Below, one piece after another: positions 10,255-22,390 of a stretch of 64,000 nt of DNA. Source of the stretch: Amylostereum areolatum (lineage: Eukaryota > Basidiomycota > Agaricomycetes > Russulales > Stereaceae); assembly GCA_012932865.1 (NCBI GenBank), contig SAXG01000125.1, positions 1 through 64,000 on the forward strand, read 5' to 3'. The notes under the pieces were generated by a model. It was not told where the DNA came from. It was given only the letters and a program-made list of their open reading frames with translations, and ran no database searches. The translations under genes were made by a program, and so were the position numbers. Every line of letters begins with the position of its first letter. The first letter of the stretch is position 1.

Positions 10255-12200
10255 GGGAAGGGGACGAGCAGGACAGAAATGGGAGGTTAGAGGAGGAGCA
10301 TGGGCAAGCAGCAGATGGACGGACGAGGCAAGAGGCGGAATATATTCATTTTCTCCCTCGAGCGCGTTCCGTCGCCTTATTGGTGTATTTTCCAATTCCC
10401 TCGCTTCTTTCTCCCGCACGACGTCAGACAGCGCCCCGGCGTACGTACAGATCCCCATCGCCCGATCCAGTACCCTCCCAGGCCCCGCCCCCTACAACTC
10501 ACACTGCAGCCAACAGCGCTGACCGACCAGGGCTATGCCTGTTTATGCCCTCGAATGCCACGCTCGGATCGCCACCCGAACACTCCGGGCATTGTTATGG
10601 TTCAGTCCGCAACGATTGACGCCCCCTTCGCGGCGTTCTGTGAGTAACCGCGCGCTACACCCTCGCCTTCCTCAACACAACATCGTGTGTAGGAAAAGAT
10701 TTCAACGAATACACGTAAACCAACTTTCATCCTTCACATCCAGTTGAAGGGCGGCCGAGCTCTTGGTCTGGGTTGCAACGTCTTTGACAGGACCCTAACA
10801 GGACCCCTTGTCTCAAAATCAGGACGTTTATGAGGCACCCTTCAGCCGCCCGAGCTATACCCACCAAAATCACTACATCGGCTCGGGGCCTCAAGGTACG
10901 CCGTCGCCAGATTTTGACTCTCTGGCAGACATCCTTCCACACGCATGCTCGCAAAAGCGCAATCGAGCACCAAGCGCACTTTCCCAGCGACAGATGGCAT
11001 GCGATGCAGAGAAGCCGACGGCGGCATGAGGATTCGGGAACGGCACGAGCGGGGCGCGCTGTCAAACGGCGTCAACGAGTGAAAACTTGATGCAACGCGG
11101 TAATCGACAGTCCAGGTCCATCCTGACAGAACATCGTGATCAGGTGTTCACATTTACCTCCGCATGTATTGTTCCAGTGATAAGTACTTAGCAGCCGTTG
11201 CGCGAGGCGAACTGGCAGCGTGTCTCGACGTCGACCAACCGTCATGCCCGACGTAATGGTCGACGCTGAGGCAAAGGTCGTTTTCATCGCGGAGCGTCCT
11301 GGAGCACAACCGGCCGACCGACAGACCGGTTTTGAACTTCAGTTTTAGCGATGCCTCGACTTCCACGCCGTCGGGCAGTGCGCCGTTATGACGGCGGATG
11401 ACGTAGCCCCTGACGCGATCACGAGATCGTAGCACGCCATCATGTGACACGGCCCAGCTTCGAAGTTCGCCAACTCAAGTCAGTTACGATGGCACTGGCA
11501 GTCTGCAAGAAAACGAAACTCTGTATCCAACTCACCAAGGTCTTCTCCGTAACCTCTTCCCGTCAACAGGTCTACGCCACTTTCCGTGGACCGCCTTCAT
11601 TCCACCATCGTGATCCGACCCATGACAACGCATCGGATGAGGGCTCGCCTACTTTTGTACCGCCACTTACCTACGACTTCTGCGGAAAACAAAAATCACG
11701 TACGCAGTTCTTCCGATCCCTCACCGGGTCGTGGTGCAACAGGCTACGGGCGCAGCTGTGTACTTAAGCCGTAAGAGTGGAGCCTCCTTCTGATTAGCAC
11801 AGATTATGAAGCCGGAAGTCGAGCACACCTACCTCTTCGCCCTCCGAGTCTTCGTCGAAGCGCACTCGTCTCCTCTCGTTTCTACCCAACGACCTGCGAG
11901 CGAACAGAAGTGGGAAAAGAGTTGGAAACATACGCTGTGCGCTTTCTGAGTTTCTCTTGTCTTTGCCACAGAATATTGCATCTAGGCGAGGTGAGATATG
12001 GCAGGAATTGGAGCGACGAGTGGAGCCCGCTGGTGCTAGATCCCTCGCCGGGCGCGGGCCACGACATCCACAGAAGCGAATTGGTAAAGAGCATAGATAG
12101 GAACACATTGGAATCCACTACCCTCGCCGCCGTCGGTGCTATGTTTGAGGGTGGTGCGGGAAACAGGCAGGTAAAGTCGTCAGCCCCTTCGCAGTGTTGA
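10255..12200. other. Gene-poor region, at most weak coding signal
   Basis: Composition drops from GC-rich to balanced. Short open frames on the minus strand (11450-11154; 12108-11794 with RRRVRFDEDSEGEE before a GTAGGT donor-like site) could be exons of an unknown minus-strand gene. I could not chain them into a convincing protein. The plus strand shows nothing. Confidence 0.3.
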
Positions 12201-12271
12201 AATCGTACCTCACCACAACCTTGCGAGGATACCAGCGTAGCCCTTGACCGTATCCTACTCCGCTGAGAGCC

Positions 12272-13226
12272 TCACACGAAGGTAGCAGCGGCGTGACGGG
12301 TGTTAACATCGTCTACACCGGCGCGACGCGCTGACGAACGTACTCGGAGCTGAGCGCTGAGCACGTCAGAGTGCCAGGCCGTCCAGAGCTCATACAGTTC
12401 GGGAACGCATCGTGTGGCAAAAATGGAATCGACGGACAAATTCCAGGCTGACCACCGAGACGGACGAACTCGCCGATTGATTTGCAGAAAGGGGAAGAGC
12501 GGGTTCGACCAGGCAGCCTTCAAGTTGTCAACAGCTTCGACGCGACGTTCACCGGCATAACTACGCACGCAACATAAAGGTCCCTATCTCGATGGACCGT
12601 TGGGCATCTGTCTCGAAGCTTGTGCCACGCCTTTGCTGCGGTGGGACGACAGGCGGGGGGGGGGGGAGTTTGAGGCATTGAAGCGTGCATGCATGGAATC
12701 GACGGTGCGGGGAATGGGGATCCAGTCGTCAAGTTTTCTCCGCTTTCAAGATTGGTAGATTCTGGTTTTGGAGGGAAGGCTAGATGTAGCCGGGGGTAGA
12801 GTGGGGGCAGTGAGGACGTGATGCTGGATTCAGAGTGTTTCGAGACGTCCTGGGGCACGGCGGCGTCCTTCCCCAACTGTAGAGACGTTAAGCGAGGAGA
12901 GGAGGATCTTCCTAGAGAGAAACGCGACCTCTTCCCGGACTAAAAGCAAGAGAGGGGGATTCCAGGCATACCGTATACGTACCGCTCAGGCTGGCGCGCC
13001 ATATCAAGAGTCAGTTGGATACTATTTGAAGCCTGCCAATGGATGAGACCCATTCGGTCGAGAGCCACGGCAGGAGTTCTGGCTCCGCCAACACGAGAGA
13101 CGAGAATGACGTGAGAATTTCTGTGGTCTGTCCATTCCGCAACGATGTGCCAGTGTGGTACACGGGTAAAACGACGCGGGAGAACGACTTGGGAAAAACG
13201 CCTTTGTTTATGTTACGTAATGCCAT
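12272..13226 (-). pseudogene. Possible degenerate or unrecognised minus-strand gene
   Basis: Three minus-strand open segments lie in series. 13226-13011 contains LVLAEPELLPWLSTEWVSS. A second frame, open from about 12943 to 12520 across a GTACGTAT...TTTTAG intron-like stretch, is Ser/Pro-rich and ends AKAWHKLRDRCPTVHRDRDLYVA. 12568-12272 contains DNLKAAWSNPLFPFLQINRR. The last two are offset by one frame with no plausible intron (34 nt at most), suggesting a frameshifted relic. No family was recognised. It may equally be chance open frames. Confidence 0.25.
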
Positions 13227-13437
13227 GATGCTGCGTCAACGCCGCACGACACACGCCTCTCACTTGCTGCTTGCACCTTTGGTCTGCTTCTCCCCACCAC
13301 CGACGAACATCACCCAGCAACTTTTGTAGAAGTCCTCCCAAATCGCATCTATCAGCCATGGAGGAGCCGCCTCAGACCAGGGTGCGCCGTCTCCCCCGTC
13401 AGGTCCCCTCCTAACTGAACATTGCCGAACCCAGAAA

Positions 13438-14820
13438 ATGCAAGCCAGCGACATCTTCGGCGGGGACGACTCTGACCTCTCCGACATCTCGGACGACGGT
13501 CAGTGCCCCCGCTTCGCATCTCCCCAAGTCCTTCGAAACGTTGACGCGCGTCGCCCTTCTTGCAGTCCCCTCCGACCACGAGGTCGAGCGCGACCCCCGG
13601 CCGATCACCCGTCGCTCGTCCGTCGCCGAGTCCTCGGGCGAAGACTCGGGCGACGAGTACGTGCAGCAGGCGTCGCAGCCCGCGAAGAAGAAACGACGGG
13701 CGCGTCAGCCGGATGCGGATGACGGCGAGGTCGAGGAGGGTGCGAGGCGGCGGAGGCCACAGAAGAAACAGCGCAGGCGCAAGCAGACGACCGAGGAGGA
13801 CCTTGCGAACCTCCCCGAGGACGAGGGTGCGTCTCCTCTCCCCCCCTCTCTCCTCTCCTCTCCCCGACTTTCCTTTTTTTGTTTCCACGTACGCGACGCT
13901 CATGACCACGATCTTCGACGCGCGCAGCGAAGAAGATCAGGCTGGACATGGAGATCGACAGCATCCTCAAACCGAAAAAGGCGTCCCGCCCCCGGAAGCG
14001 CAAGAAGAACGAGGACGTGCTCGACCAGTACGCGGACGAGGAGGTCTCCCGTCTGCGCGACACCATGCTCGCCGCGGCGGACGAAGACAACAAAGCGAAC
14101 CTGAAGAAACTCCCCGCCACCGCCAAACTGCGTCTCCTGCCCCAAGTCATGGAAGTCCTCCGACGGTACGTCCTCCCTCCTCCCCCCCCCCCTCTCCCGC
14201 GTCGCCCCCACCCATACCCATACCCATACCCACCCCTCCGCCCTCCCAGCGGCGCCCTCTGGCAATCCATCGTCGACAACAACCTGATGGAGGGCGTCCG
14301 GCGCTGGCTCGAGCCCCTCCCCGACCGCTCCCTGCCCGCGCTCAACATCCAAAAAGAATTCATGGACATCCTGCCCTCGCTCGACATCGACACCGGCGTC
14401 CTCCGCGGCTCCCGCCTCGGCCGCGTCGTCCTCTTCTACACCAAGTGCAAGCGCGTCACCCCGGACATCGCCCGCACCGCCACCGCCCTCGTCTCCGCCT
14501 GGACCCGCCCGATCGTCAAGCGCTCGGCCTCCTACCGCGACCGCGCGATCCCGATCGCCGTCGACGGGCCCGCCCCCGCGCCCCGCCAGGAGCGCCTGAA
14601 CGCCATCCTCGCCCGCGCGAAGGAGGGCGAGCGCAACCGCCAGCGTCCGAACGCGGTCATGATCCCCCAGCGCTCGCTGGGCACGTACACCGTCGCGCCG
14701 CGCTCGAACGCGGGCGTGCTCAAGAACAGCGCGAGCGTCGACCTCGACACCGAGCGCCGGAAGCGCAACGCGGACCGGCTGCGGAGCTTGACGCGCAAGA
14801 TGGCGCAGACCAAGACGTGA
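13438..14820 (+). CDS. IWS1: Transcription elongation factor IWS1/SPN1
   Basis: Four exons starting at ATG 13438 (MQASDIFGGDDSDLSDISDD), with introns at about 13499-13565, 13828-13927 and 14166-14248. The N-terminal third is acidic/basic and disordered (KKKRRARQPDADDGEVEEG), as usual for IWS1. The core is the TFIIS N-terminal (LW) domain: AKKIRLDMEIDSILKPKK, LPPQVMEVLRR-type helix (here LLPQVMEVLRR), GALWQSIVDNNLMEGVRRWLEPLPD, SLPALNIQKEFMDILPSLDI, then GVLRGSRLGRVVLFYTKCKR and ALVSAWTRPIVKRSASYRD. IWS1 binds Spt6 and RNA polymerase II in the nucleus and couples elongation to chromatin and mRNA processing. The length (about 375 aa) fits fungal orthologues. All splices keep frame, and there is no sign of damage. 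Confidence 0.95.
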
Positions 14821-16350
14821 GGGGGAGCGCGGAGGAGCTCGTCGTGGTTGGGCGGCTCGTGTCCCGTTTCCTCGCTGTTTTTTTCGTGTAACTTTACCCT
14901 ATGCACCGTTGTCTGCATTCCCCCTTGTTAAATAATGAGTACTGAGCAGGCGTCGATGGGAACAGGGTGGTAGCCACACGCGTCACACATCTCCGACAAC
15001 ACTCCGGGAAAATAGTTGGGATTTCGAGCGGACGGAAGGCCAGCATTCCGAGGGGGAGGTTGTCCCTTACACCGATACCGACGGACTAGGGCTAAGTATG
15101 TAAAAGACGAAAAAAAGAAAGGAAAGGGAAAAAAGGGACCGACGTAAGTATACAAAAAATACATATGTACAGAAGTGACCGCGGGGGACGCCGTTGGCGC
15201 GCTAGCAGCGGATGGGTAGTTATTCGTGGGGAGAGCAGGGGACAGGTTGGCGAGGGAGAGAGAGAGAGTGGGGTAAAAGGAAAAAAAAGACGAGAACACG
15301 GGTGGAAGAAACAAAAAGCACAACGACAGGGGGGGGGGGGGGGGGGGTTGGAGGGGGGGAGCGTGTGTTGGTACGGCGGATGGGTGGGCGGGAGGTGGAG
15401 AGAGCGGGCTATGTACAGCGTGAAAGGGAGGGAGCGACAAAGATATGCACACGGAGGCGGAAATGAGGGGGAGCATACTATAGCTCTACATACTTCTGGT
15501 GCGCCGCGGTGGACGCGGCGGAGGAGATGGCGGCGAAAAGCGTGCGAGTGCCGCCACAGGCGCGTTTGGGTTCGAAGAATTGCGGGGGTCCACGGTTTGA
15601 ATGGGTGTGCGGACGGACCTCGGCCTCGGTGCGGAGGACGAAAAGGTGCGAAGGAAGAAAGAGGCGGCGATGGTTTATGGCGGAGGGTGGTTGTGGGTGT
15701 TGTTGCGAAGCCGAAGTTGAGGAAGTAGCTTGTATATCCGCGCCCGAGGGCGATGCTGACCAGGCGACGAGGAGACTAGAGTTGTGGGTTTGGATGTGGT
15801 GGTGCGAGAGGACAGGGGATGGATGCGATGCGAGGATGGACGGAGATGGAGACGGAGATGCGGGGAGACAGCGCCCGCCACGGGTTCCCGAAGGGCGCGA
15901 ATGAAGCAAGGTGGAAGACGGGTGAGAATCACAAAAGCAAGGTGGATGAATGCAACGGTACGAATGGGCGGGAGAAGAAAGAGCATGGGTGGTTGACGAG
16001 TGCGTATGTACGTACCGTAGAGCAATAGGCGCATATATATACACGCATATATATGCGGGGTGGGTCCGGGGCGGACGAAGGAACGTGGGCGACGGTCGAA
16101 ACTGCGAAGCTCGACCGCGTGAGAGTGGGGAGGGAAGGAGGAAGGAGCGTGTTGGGGGATAAGCAGTAGCAAGCAAATAGAAAACGAGGGTAAGTAAAAA
16201 AGGAAGCAAGCAGGTGGGCAGGCAATACGTGGAAGCAAGGAGAGTGGATGAGCTGGCGATGCCAGCCGTTTGTGTATGGGAACGAAAGACGAGATCGTGG
16301 CAAGGGGGAGGGGGGCCCGTTCACCAGGACAGGACCATCTCCACCGCCCC
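14821..16350. other. Convergent intergenic region, no gene seen
   Basis: About 1.5 kb between IWS1 and the next minus-strand gene. The plus strand is G/A-rich with a 19-nt poly-G (15329-15347), and an imperfect TATATA palindrome lies near 16030-16057. Long open frames here are low-complexity shadows (Pro/Ser/His-rich) without start or domain support. Confidence 0.5.
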
Positions 16351-17818
16351 TCAACGCAATTGGAACGCGCTCCCAAGCCCGCCCCCAATACCGACGCCCG
16401 CAAAGATTTCGACGGGTTCCAGAAGGCCTGCGTCCGCCGCGTTCCCACCTCCGGTCGCATTGAAGCTAATGCGGCGCGCAGCCACGCGACGGAGAGGCCG
16501 TCGCGGTGGAGATTCGACGGAAGGAATGTGGACGCGCAGGTGGGGATGGGGGTTGTTCAGCTGCGGGCGCGGGGCAGGCCTGACGAATTCGGGCATCGGC
16601 AGGGTGTGCGGAGGTTCGGGCGGCTCCATCTCGGGAATGGTGGGGGAGGTGCAGGGCAGCTTGTCCCCGAGGATGGACGGATTCCGCCGCACGTTCATGC
16701 GGGGAGGCCTGCCAGACCGGGTCCTGCGATCGGCGGAGGTGGGCGTGCTCTGAACGGCGGTCTTGCGCGCCTTCTTGGAGCCCGAGTTGCGGACCGCGTC
16801 TTCCTCATCCGAGCTGAAGCTGAGCGCAGCGGAGTTGCGCTTGGCCTGGCTGGCTGCGCCGAAACTGGGAGCGCGCTTCAGCGGTTGTTGGGTGGCCGCA
16901 CCGAAAGAGCCGGTGCGTCGGACGGGAGGGAGACACGAGTAGGACGAGGCGGAAGAAAGGGTGGATATGGAGCGGAGGGAAGACTGGGACGTGGGCCGGG
17001 TGGAGCGGGAGGCAGAGGTGGAAGTGGAGTGGAGGGTGGTGGACGACGGGGTGGATGGGGTCAAAGGATAGTGATGGCAGGCAGGGTTGGGGAATCCGCG
17101 TTCGGCCCGTTCCAAGAGGGCGGACGCCCTATAGAGAGAGTTAGGACGGAGGGAGGAGGGAGAACACGGGGGGAAAACGCACCTGGCGAAGGGGTCGTCG
17201 CGTCCGTCCAGTCTGGCGGACTGCATGAAATCCATGCTGGACTGGCGGTACAAAGGCCGCTTGCGGCGGTGGGGGCCGACGTTGGTGGACTCGCGAAGGC
17301 CACCGGCGCAGTCGCCTTCCTCCTCGTTGATGGTGGATTGACCGTCCTTCGCGCGGGCGCGGGCGAGCTCGACGACCTTTGCGCGCGTTGCGCGCATGGA
17401 ATGCGGCCATTCGGTCGCGTCTTTGGCGTTGAACACGCCACGGGCGATCTTGTCGAGGAGGTTGGAGGGGGGGACAGCGCCGACGAAGGGGGTGAGGATG
17501 TGGGAGGGTAGGGCGTCGAGGGTCTGGGGAGGTCGTTAAGGCCGGCGAGGTGGGATGAAAACGATCAGATGGGCGTACCCTGGAGAGGAGGAGGATCTGC
17601 TCTGGCTTCCAGTCCCAGTCGATCTCCTCGTCGCAATTTGAGCTGTTCCAGCTGTCTGAGCTATTCCTGTTGTTTGCGGACGGGAGGAAGAAGGAGGGCT
17701 GGGCGGGAGAGCCGACGGAAGGCGTGCTGGGAGCCTGGGAGGGCTGGGAGAGCCTGGAGGAGCGGCGACGGGGGAGAGAGGGAAGAGGGATGAGGATGTG
17801 GAGGGGAGAGTGCAACAT
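16351..17818 (-). CDS. Serine-rich hypothetical protein
   Basis: Three exons on the minus strand. ATG 17818 (MLHSPLHILIPLPSL) is chosen; an in-frame ATG at 17929 would add 37 residues. Introns near 17579-17525 and 17190-17128 join DWDWKPEQILLLSR to TLDALPSHILTPFVGAVPPSNLLDKIARGVF, and GRDDPFA to RASALLERAERGFPNP. The middle segment looks conserved (helical, with an acidic DCDEEIDWDW lead-in). The C-terminal 250 residues are Ser/Pro/Arg-rich, with short basic patches (GSKKARK, RRPLRRVAARRISF) that could be nuclear-localisation signals. The stop is at 16351. I do not recognise a family. A nuclear regulatory or cell-cycle-substrate role is only a guess from composition. Confidence 0.65.
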
Positions 17819-18616
17819 AGGCCAAGACGGAAGGGAGCGGCGCGGAGAGCTCGAGCACGGAGAGAACACTCGGGAGTTGAGGAAAGAACGAGTCCAAGCC
17901 GCGCTTGCCGCCTGCCCTTTCAACTTCACAAATCCCTCCCTGCGAACCGGTTGCCTTTTACGGATGCCAGCGCCTACGCCACGACGTCGCCACTCCGCCC
18001 GTCCTCGTTCCTGGCTTCATGGTCCTCCTCTCCGAAGCCTCGGTCTGCGCGTCCCCTCCGCCTTTCTCCCTCTCGACCGTCCTCTTTCCTCCTCTGTATC
18101 CTACCCTCGGTGGCCCCCCACTCGACTCCCCACCTCGTCTCTCTAATATTCGTGCCTCGTGGTCTCCCCCATCATCAGGGAGACGGACCCCGTACGACGG
18201 CGCAGCCTACGGGCCTACCCCAACAATTCAATCTTTCATTCTGATAACCCCTGACTCTGCCACGATCCTCCCCTTTCCCGACTCCCTCGCCCATTGTCTC
18301 CTCGGTCTCAATAATGCCCGTCCTCCTCTCAACCCACCTCAATAAATCTCTGTGATCGTAGTAGTCTGACTCACCCACAGAGCAGATGTTTTCGCTCTCC
18401 GGTTCTCGGTAAATAAATTGATGCACTTCGACCCGGCCATTTCGTCGTCTTCCAGAACCAGCCCCGCACCTAAATAGTCTCCCGAACCCCTCCCAGCTCC
18501 TCTTCGAAGGACGACCGCCTCCTCAGAACTTCCTAGTGCGTTCCACGTTCTTGTCCTCTCCCCTCGTGATCGCGGTCCTGACCAGAAGCATCCTCAGGAC
18601 CTCGGCCAGATCTGTT
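17819..18616. promoter_or_regulatory. Divergent promoter region
   Basis: About 800 bp between the minus-strand serine-rich gene and the plus-strand acyltransferase, C/T-rich on the plus strand. It presumably contains both promoters. No TATA box close to either start was seen; AATAAATC at 18342 and AAATAAATTG at 18411 are the most AT-rich spots. Confidence 0.35.
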
Positions 18617-20141
18617 ATGGCGCAGATAGCTGAACCAACGACCATCGCAGGCCAGGCAAACCCCGCCGACATCGACCTGGATGTTCTGCGCAGACCAGGT
18701 CAGTGCTTTGTGCGCAAAATCGAGTCACCTCGCCGCCCGCGCTCACACGCCTGCCTCCCATCGCGTTTCAGGCCTCCTCGAGCAATTTTCCACCATCCGT
18801 CACGCTATCGGCTTCTACAAGACCGTAGGAAACGTCGTTCGGTACCACCCCCCGCCCGAGACAGACCTCACCCCCGCCCGACTCTACGCCGCGCTCCATT
18901 CCGTCGTCGCAGCCCACGCGTCCCTCGCCATCTCCATCCTCGACGAGCCCTCCTCCATCTCCCGCTTCGTGCGCCTTCCGTCCCTCGACCTGCGCCAGAT
19001 CGTCACCTTCGAATCCGTCGAGACCCCCGCAGCCCGCGACCAAGCGCTCAACGATGTCCTCGAGCGCCGGCTGTCCTCTTCGTACGACGGTCTCGGCCGT
19101 CTCCCTCTCTGGCGCCTCTTGGTCCTCGTCCCCCCAGAAACCGCGCCCCAGTCCGAGCTCGGCGTCGACGTCGCGCTCTTCATCCACCACAGCATCGCCG
19201 ACGGCGGCTCCCTCACCACCTTCCACAATGCCCTCCTCGCCGCTCTCACCGCCGCCCCTCCCGACGCCGACCCCGCCGACCCCGGTCCCATCATCCAAAT
19301 CCCCAAGCTCGACCTCCTCCCCCCGCTCGAGTCCCTCCTCGCGCTCCCCATATCCCTCCCCACCCTCCTTCGCGTCCTCTGGCGCCAGTGGTTCCCCCCC
19401 TCCGCCAAGGCACGGTGGACGGGCCCCTCCGTGACGCGCCCGGGTCCGACCGGCGTGCGCACCCAGCACGCGTTCAGCACGCTCGACCCCGCGGCCGCGC
19501 GCGCGCTCCTGCGCGCGTGCAAGGCGCACGCGACGAGCGTGACCGCGCTGCTCGAGGCCGTGCTCGCGCGCGCGCTGTTCGCGGCGCTGCCCGCCGCCGA
19601 CGGCACGGCGAACGAGCTCGTGTGCGCGTGCGCGATCGACCTCAGGCGGTTCATGGACCCGTCGTGCGCGGACGCCATGGGCGTGTTCGTCGCCTCGGAC
19701 GAGCACACGTTCCACCGCGCGTCTACGTCCGCGTCCGCGTCCGCGTCGGTGTGGACGGACGCCGTGCGCGTCAAGGCGGCGCTCAACGCGAAGCTCGCGA
19801 AGCGCAACCGCGACACCAACACGGGCTTCCTGCGCTACGTCAGCGATGTCCGGGCGTACTTCGAGAAGAACGTGGGCAAGAAACGCGGGGTGTCATTCGA
19901 GGTGACGAACGTCGGCGTGGTGGATGGTGGGGAGGAAGGGCGCTGGAGGATGTCGAGGATGATGTTCACGCAGAGCGCGAGCGTGACGGGGGCCGCGGTG
20001 CAGTTTAGCGTGTCCTCGGTGAAGGGAGGGGCGTTGTGCGTGTGCGCGACGTGGCAGGAGGCGCTCGTTGAGAGGACCTTCGTGGAGGGGGTGTTGCGCG
20101 GATACGAGCAGCTGGTGGAAGATATCACCAAGGAGGGTTGA
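18617..20141 (+). CDS. Alcohol acetyltransferase / condensation-fold acyltransferase-like protein
   Basis: Two exons. ATG 18617 (MAQIAEPTTIAGQ) is followed by an intron at about 18700-18771 that joins DVLRRP to GLLEQFSTIRHAIGFYKTVGNV. The second exon is a single open frame of about 455 codons. It has the acyl-CoA-dependent acyltransferase signature HHxxxDG as FIHHSIADGGSLTTFHNALL, and later CACAIDLRRFM and VTNVGVVDGG. This is the layout of fungal AATase/condensation (BAHD/CoA acyltransferase-like) proteins, which transfer acyl groups from CoA to alcohols or other acceptors; the acceptor here cannot be told from sequence. It is probably cytosolic or lipid-droplet associated. The length fits the family. 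There are no neighbouring biosynthetic genes, so no cluster is suggested. Confidence 0.82.
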
Positions 20142-22390
20142 GACTACACATTCGAGCCTTTGGGTAGTAGGAATCGAAACCGCTTTGGCACACAGAGGGA
20201 CACCAGCTCGAAGAAAAGGTTATGGATACATTCACAACAGATAGAGTTAATATTGATTGTACCACTATTGCAAAGGTGTGAGAGGAGCTAAGTATACATA
20301 CAATAATAGTCTTGCCACCAAGAGTAGATGGAGCGTGGTAAGAAGGGGCATAGTTTACAAGATCCCTTAGAAACTCGACAAGCGCCGCGCGGGGCGGCCT
20401 TCACCTTGCTCGGCGCGCAACACTGTCCCGCGCTACAGCCTAAGTATGACTATCTTATTGGCAGCATCAATGTGAACAAAGTATGATTTTCCAGAAGCTA
20501 CGGCGCGACAAGTACATCTGGATATACACATTGACATCAATTGCAGGGTTTCGGAGTGGCCGAACAGGAGCACTGAAAGGCTGAATCAAATGACACCAAC
20601 ACAACGCCTGCGAGACCGTGCGAGACACTTTGTGAGCCATGTCCGTCAGATGAGCGGGGTCGCCCCCTCGAAACGTGCACTACCACAAAAGCCATGAAGA
20701 GCGCCACGTCGCTGCAGTGGCGCTCGAAAACTAAGAATGTACGGTTCGGGAAAAGGTGGTTGAGAACGGCAAGTCCTGTCCAAATGTGGACGCTGAGTAC
20801 ATGTTGCCCACAAAATGCACAGACCACCGCTGCACACACCAAGAGACATACCAATGCCGTGGGGATTCGGTCAGGACTCAGGCGCATACGAAGCTGGCCT
20901 CCGTCAATGTCAGCATAAGTTATTCGCAGACAAGAGCTGCAACGGGCGTACCTTGTCATTTCCATGCACGGGTCATATAAGCCAATGTCCTTGGTAGACA
21001 GCCTATGTCCTTGGAGCATCCCCGCTGCACGAACAGCGGGAATGTCTGGCAACGAGAGAGGGCGGTCCACCCACTCATGATGTATTTGCCAAGTTTAGTG
21101 AACAAACGAGCCGATTACTTGACCGAGGAGCTGATGGAAAAAACAGTATGATCATGCGAAGGATGGAGAGTACGACAACATCGGATACGATGTGTCGGGA
21201 GAAGGTGCGTGGAGTGATGCAGTGTCCGGAAGCCACAAAAAGCTGATGCTATAGTTGTAGGCCTTGGAGAGGCGTACAACGTGCCAACTTGAGGCCCGCA
21301 CCAACATGGTCACCTTCATGGAGGCGATGGAGTACAAACCGACAATCTTGCCTGCATTCTTAGGAGACAATACGCACCCCATCCATCCCAACAACTATGA
21401 AGAGGCTCTTGCACTGGACCGTTGGTGGATATCCACGCGGTTATGCGAAACCGGCGTACTGCGAAGGATGGATGCGGTGCCAGTGCGACAGAGCACCAGT
21501 TCGAGGTTGTTGTTGCAAGGATGAAGGTACTTGAGGGCGCCGGGTAGTATGAGGGACGGTAGATTAGATCAAGTGTAACGGTGAGTCGGAAGAGGACCCT
21601 GGCATATCCCCCAACAACTTCGATCGAAAACGGTGGATTTTTGGCCCATCCGGACAATTTGAGCCTGAATCCGGCAGCATTATACTCAGGGTTGCTTGTT
21701 CGGGGGTACTTCCGTGAGGATTACAGATCAGAGGTCAATCTACATACAGGTCGTGCGGATTGCAGGATCAGTGTCGACGTAGCAGACGATCCGTGAGCAT
21801 TGGGAGATCGGTGTTCACGTTCAGACGGCATGTAGCTGAAACTCAAAGTGGTAATTGGTGAAGTTTGTGAGGGTGGACTAAAGATGGACGGGGTACACAG
21901 AGTAGCTGTAGACTAAGTACTAGATCTTTGTATCTGTCCTGCTTTTCATAGGCGCGAAGTTGCTCGTTTGGCGACAGCGTCGAGCGAGACGGACTTGCGC
22001 CAGGTCACGGCGGTAGAGAGTCGAGAGACGGCGAAGTGAAACGTTCAACGTTCAATGACGACCGGGCCTCCCGGCCACGGCGCCGATCCGTACGCATATA
22101 TGGATCTGACATCAGACCAGACGGAGGTTTTTCGGACGGGGGTCAGATCGGACAGATTTTGAATTTTCGTATATTCCGTGAGCATTACGATACATGATCA
22201 GCCCCAATCGAAGGCCATTTCCGTGAGCATTAGGATCAAAGTTGCTGGGGGACATGCCAGGGTCCTGTCGGAAGCGTGCGCATGAGCAGGACTCAGGGAG
22301 AGGGAACGACCGTCAACGAGGCGCGCGGCGCGAGATGCCACACGATGATGAATACAAAAGAGGGCAGAGCACGTGCCTCTTATAATTTTG
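20142..22390. other. Gene-poor region with short dispersed repeats
   Basis: Balanced composition. A minus-strand open frame at 21070-20537 includes a hydrophobic stretch (ALVCLLVCAAVVCAFCGQHVL) and FPNRTFLVF, which faintly resembles a fungal multi-TM protein. It lacks further TM exons and is left unannotated. Four copies of a TCCGTGAGCATTA-like motif lie in the right half. Confidence 0.35.
21711..22237 (+). repeat. Four dispersed copies of TCCGTGAGCATTA-like motif
   Basis: Copies are at about 21711-21730 (GAGGATTACAGATC variant), 21790-21809, 22175-22200 and 22220-22237. Each ends near a GATC. The same 11-mer in reverse (ATGCTCACGGA) occurs at 37524-37534 inside a desaturase intron. Function is unknown; it may be debris of a repeat family. 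Confidence 0.45.

Noticed and set aside
13560..14891. 443-codon Arg/Pro-rich plus-strand frame
   Set aside because: Out-of-frame shadow of IWS1.
18536..20008. 490-codon Arg/Pro-rich plus-strand frame
   Set aside because: Shadow frame of the acyltransferase; the true frame carries the HHxxxDG motif.
20537..21070. 177-codon minus-strand frame with hydrophobic stretch
   Set aside because: No family motif and no supporting exons; translation looks like non-coding sequence apart from one hydrophobic run.
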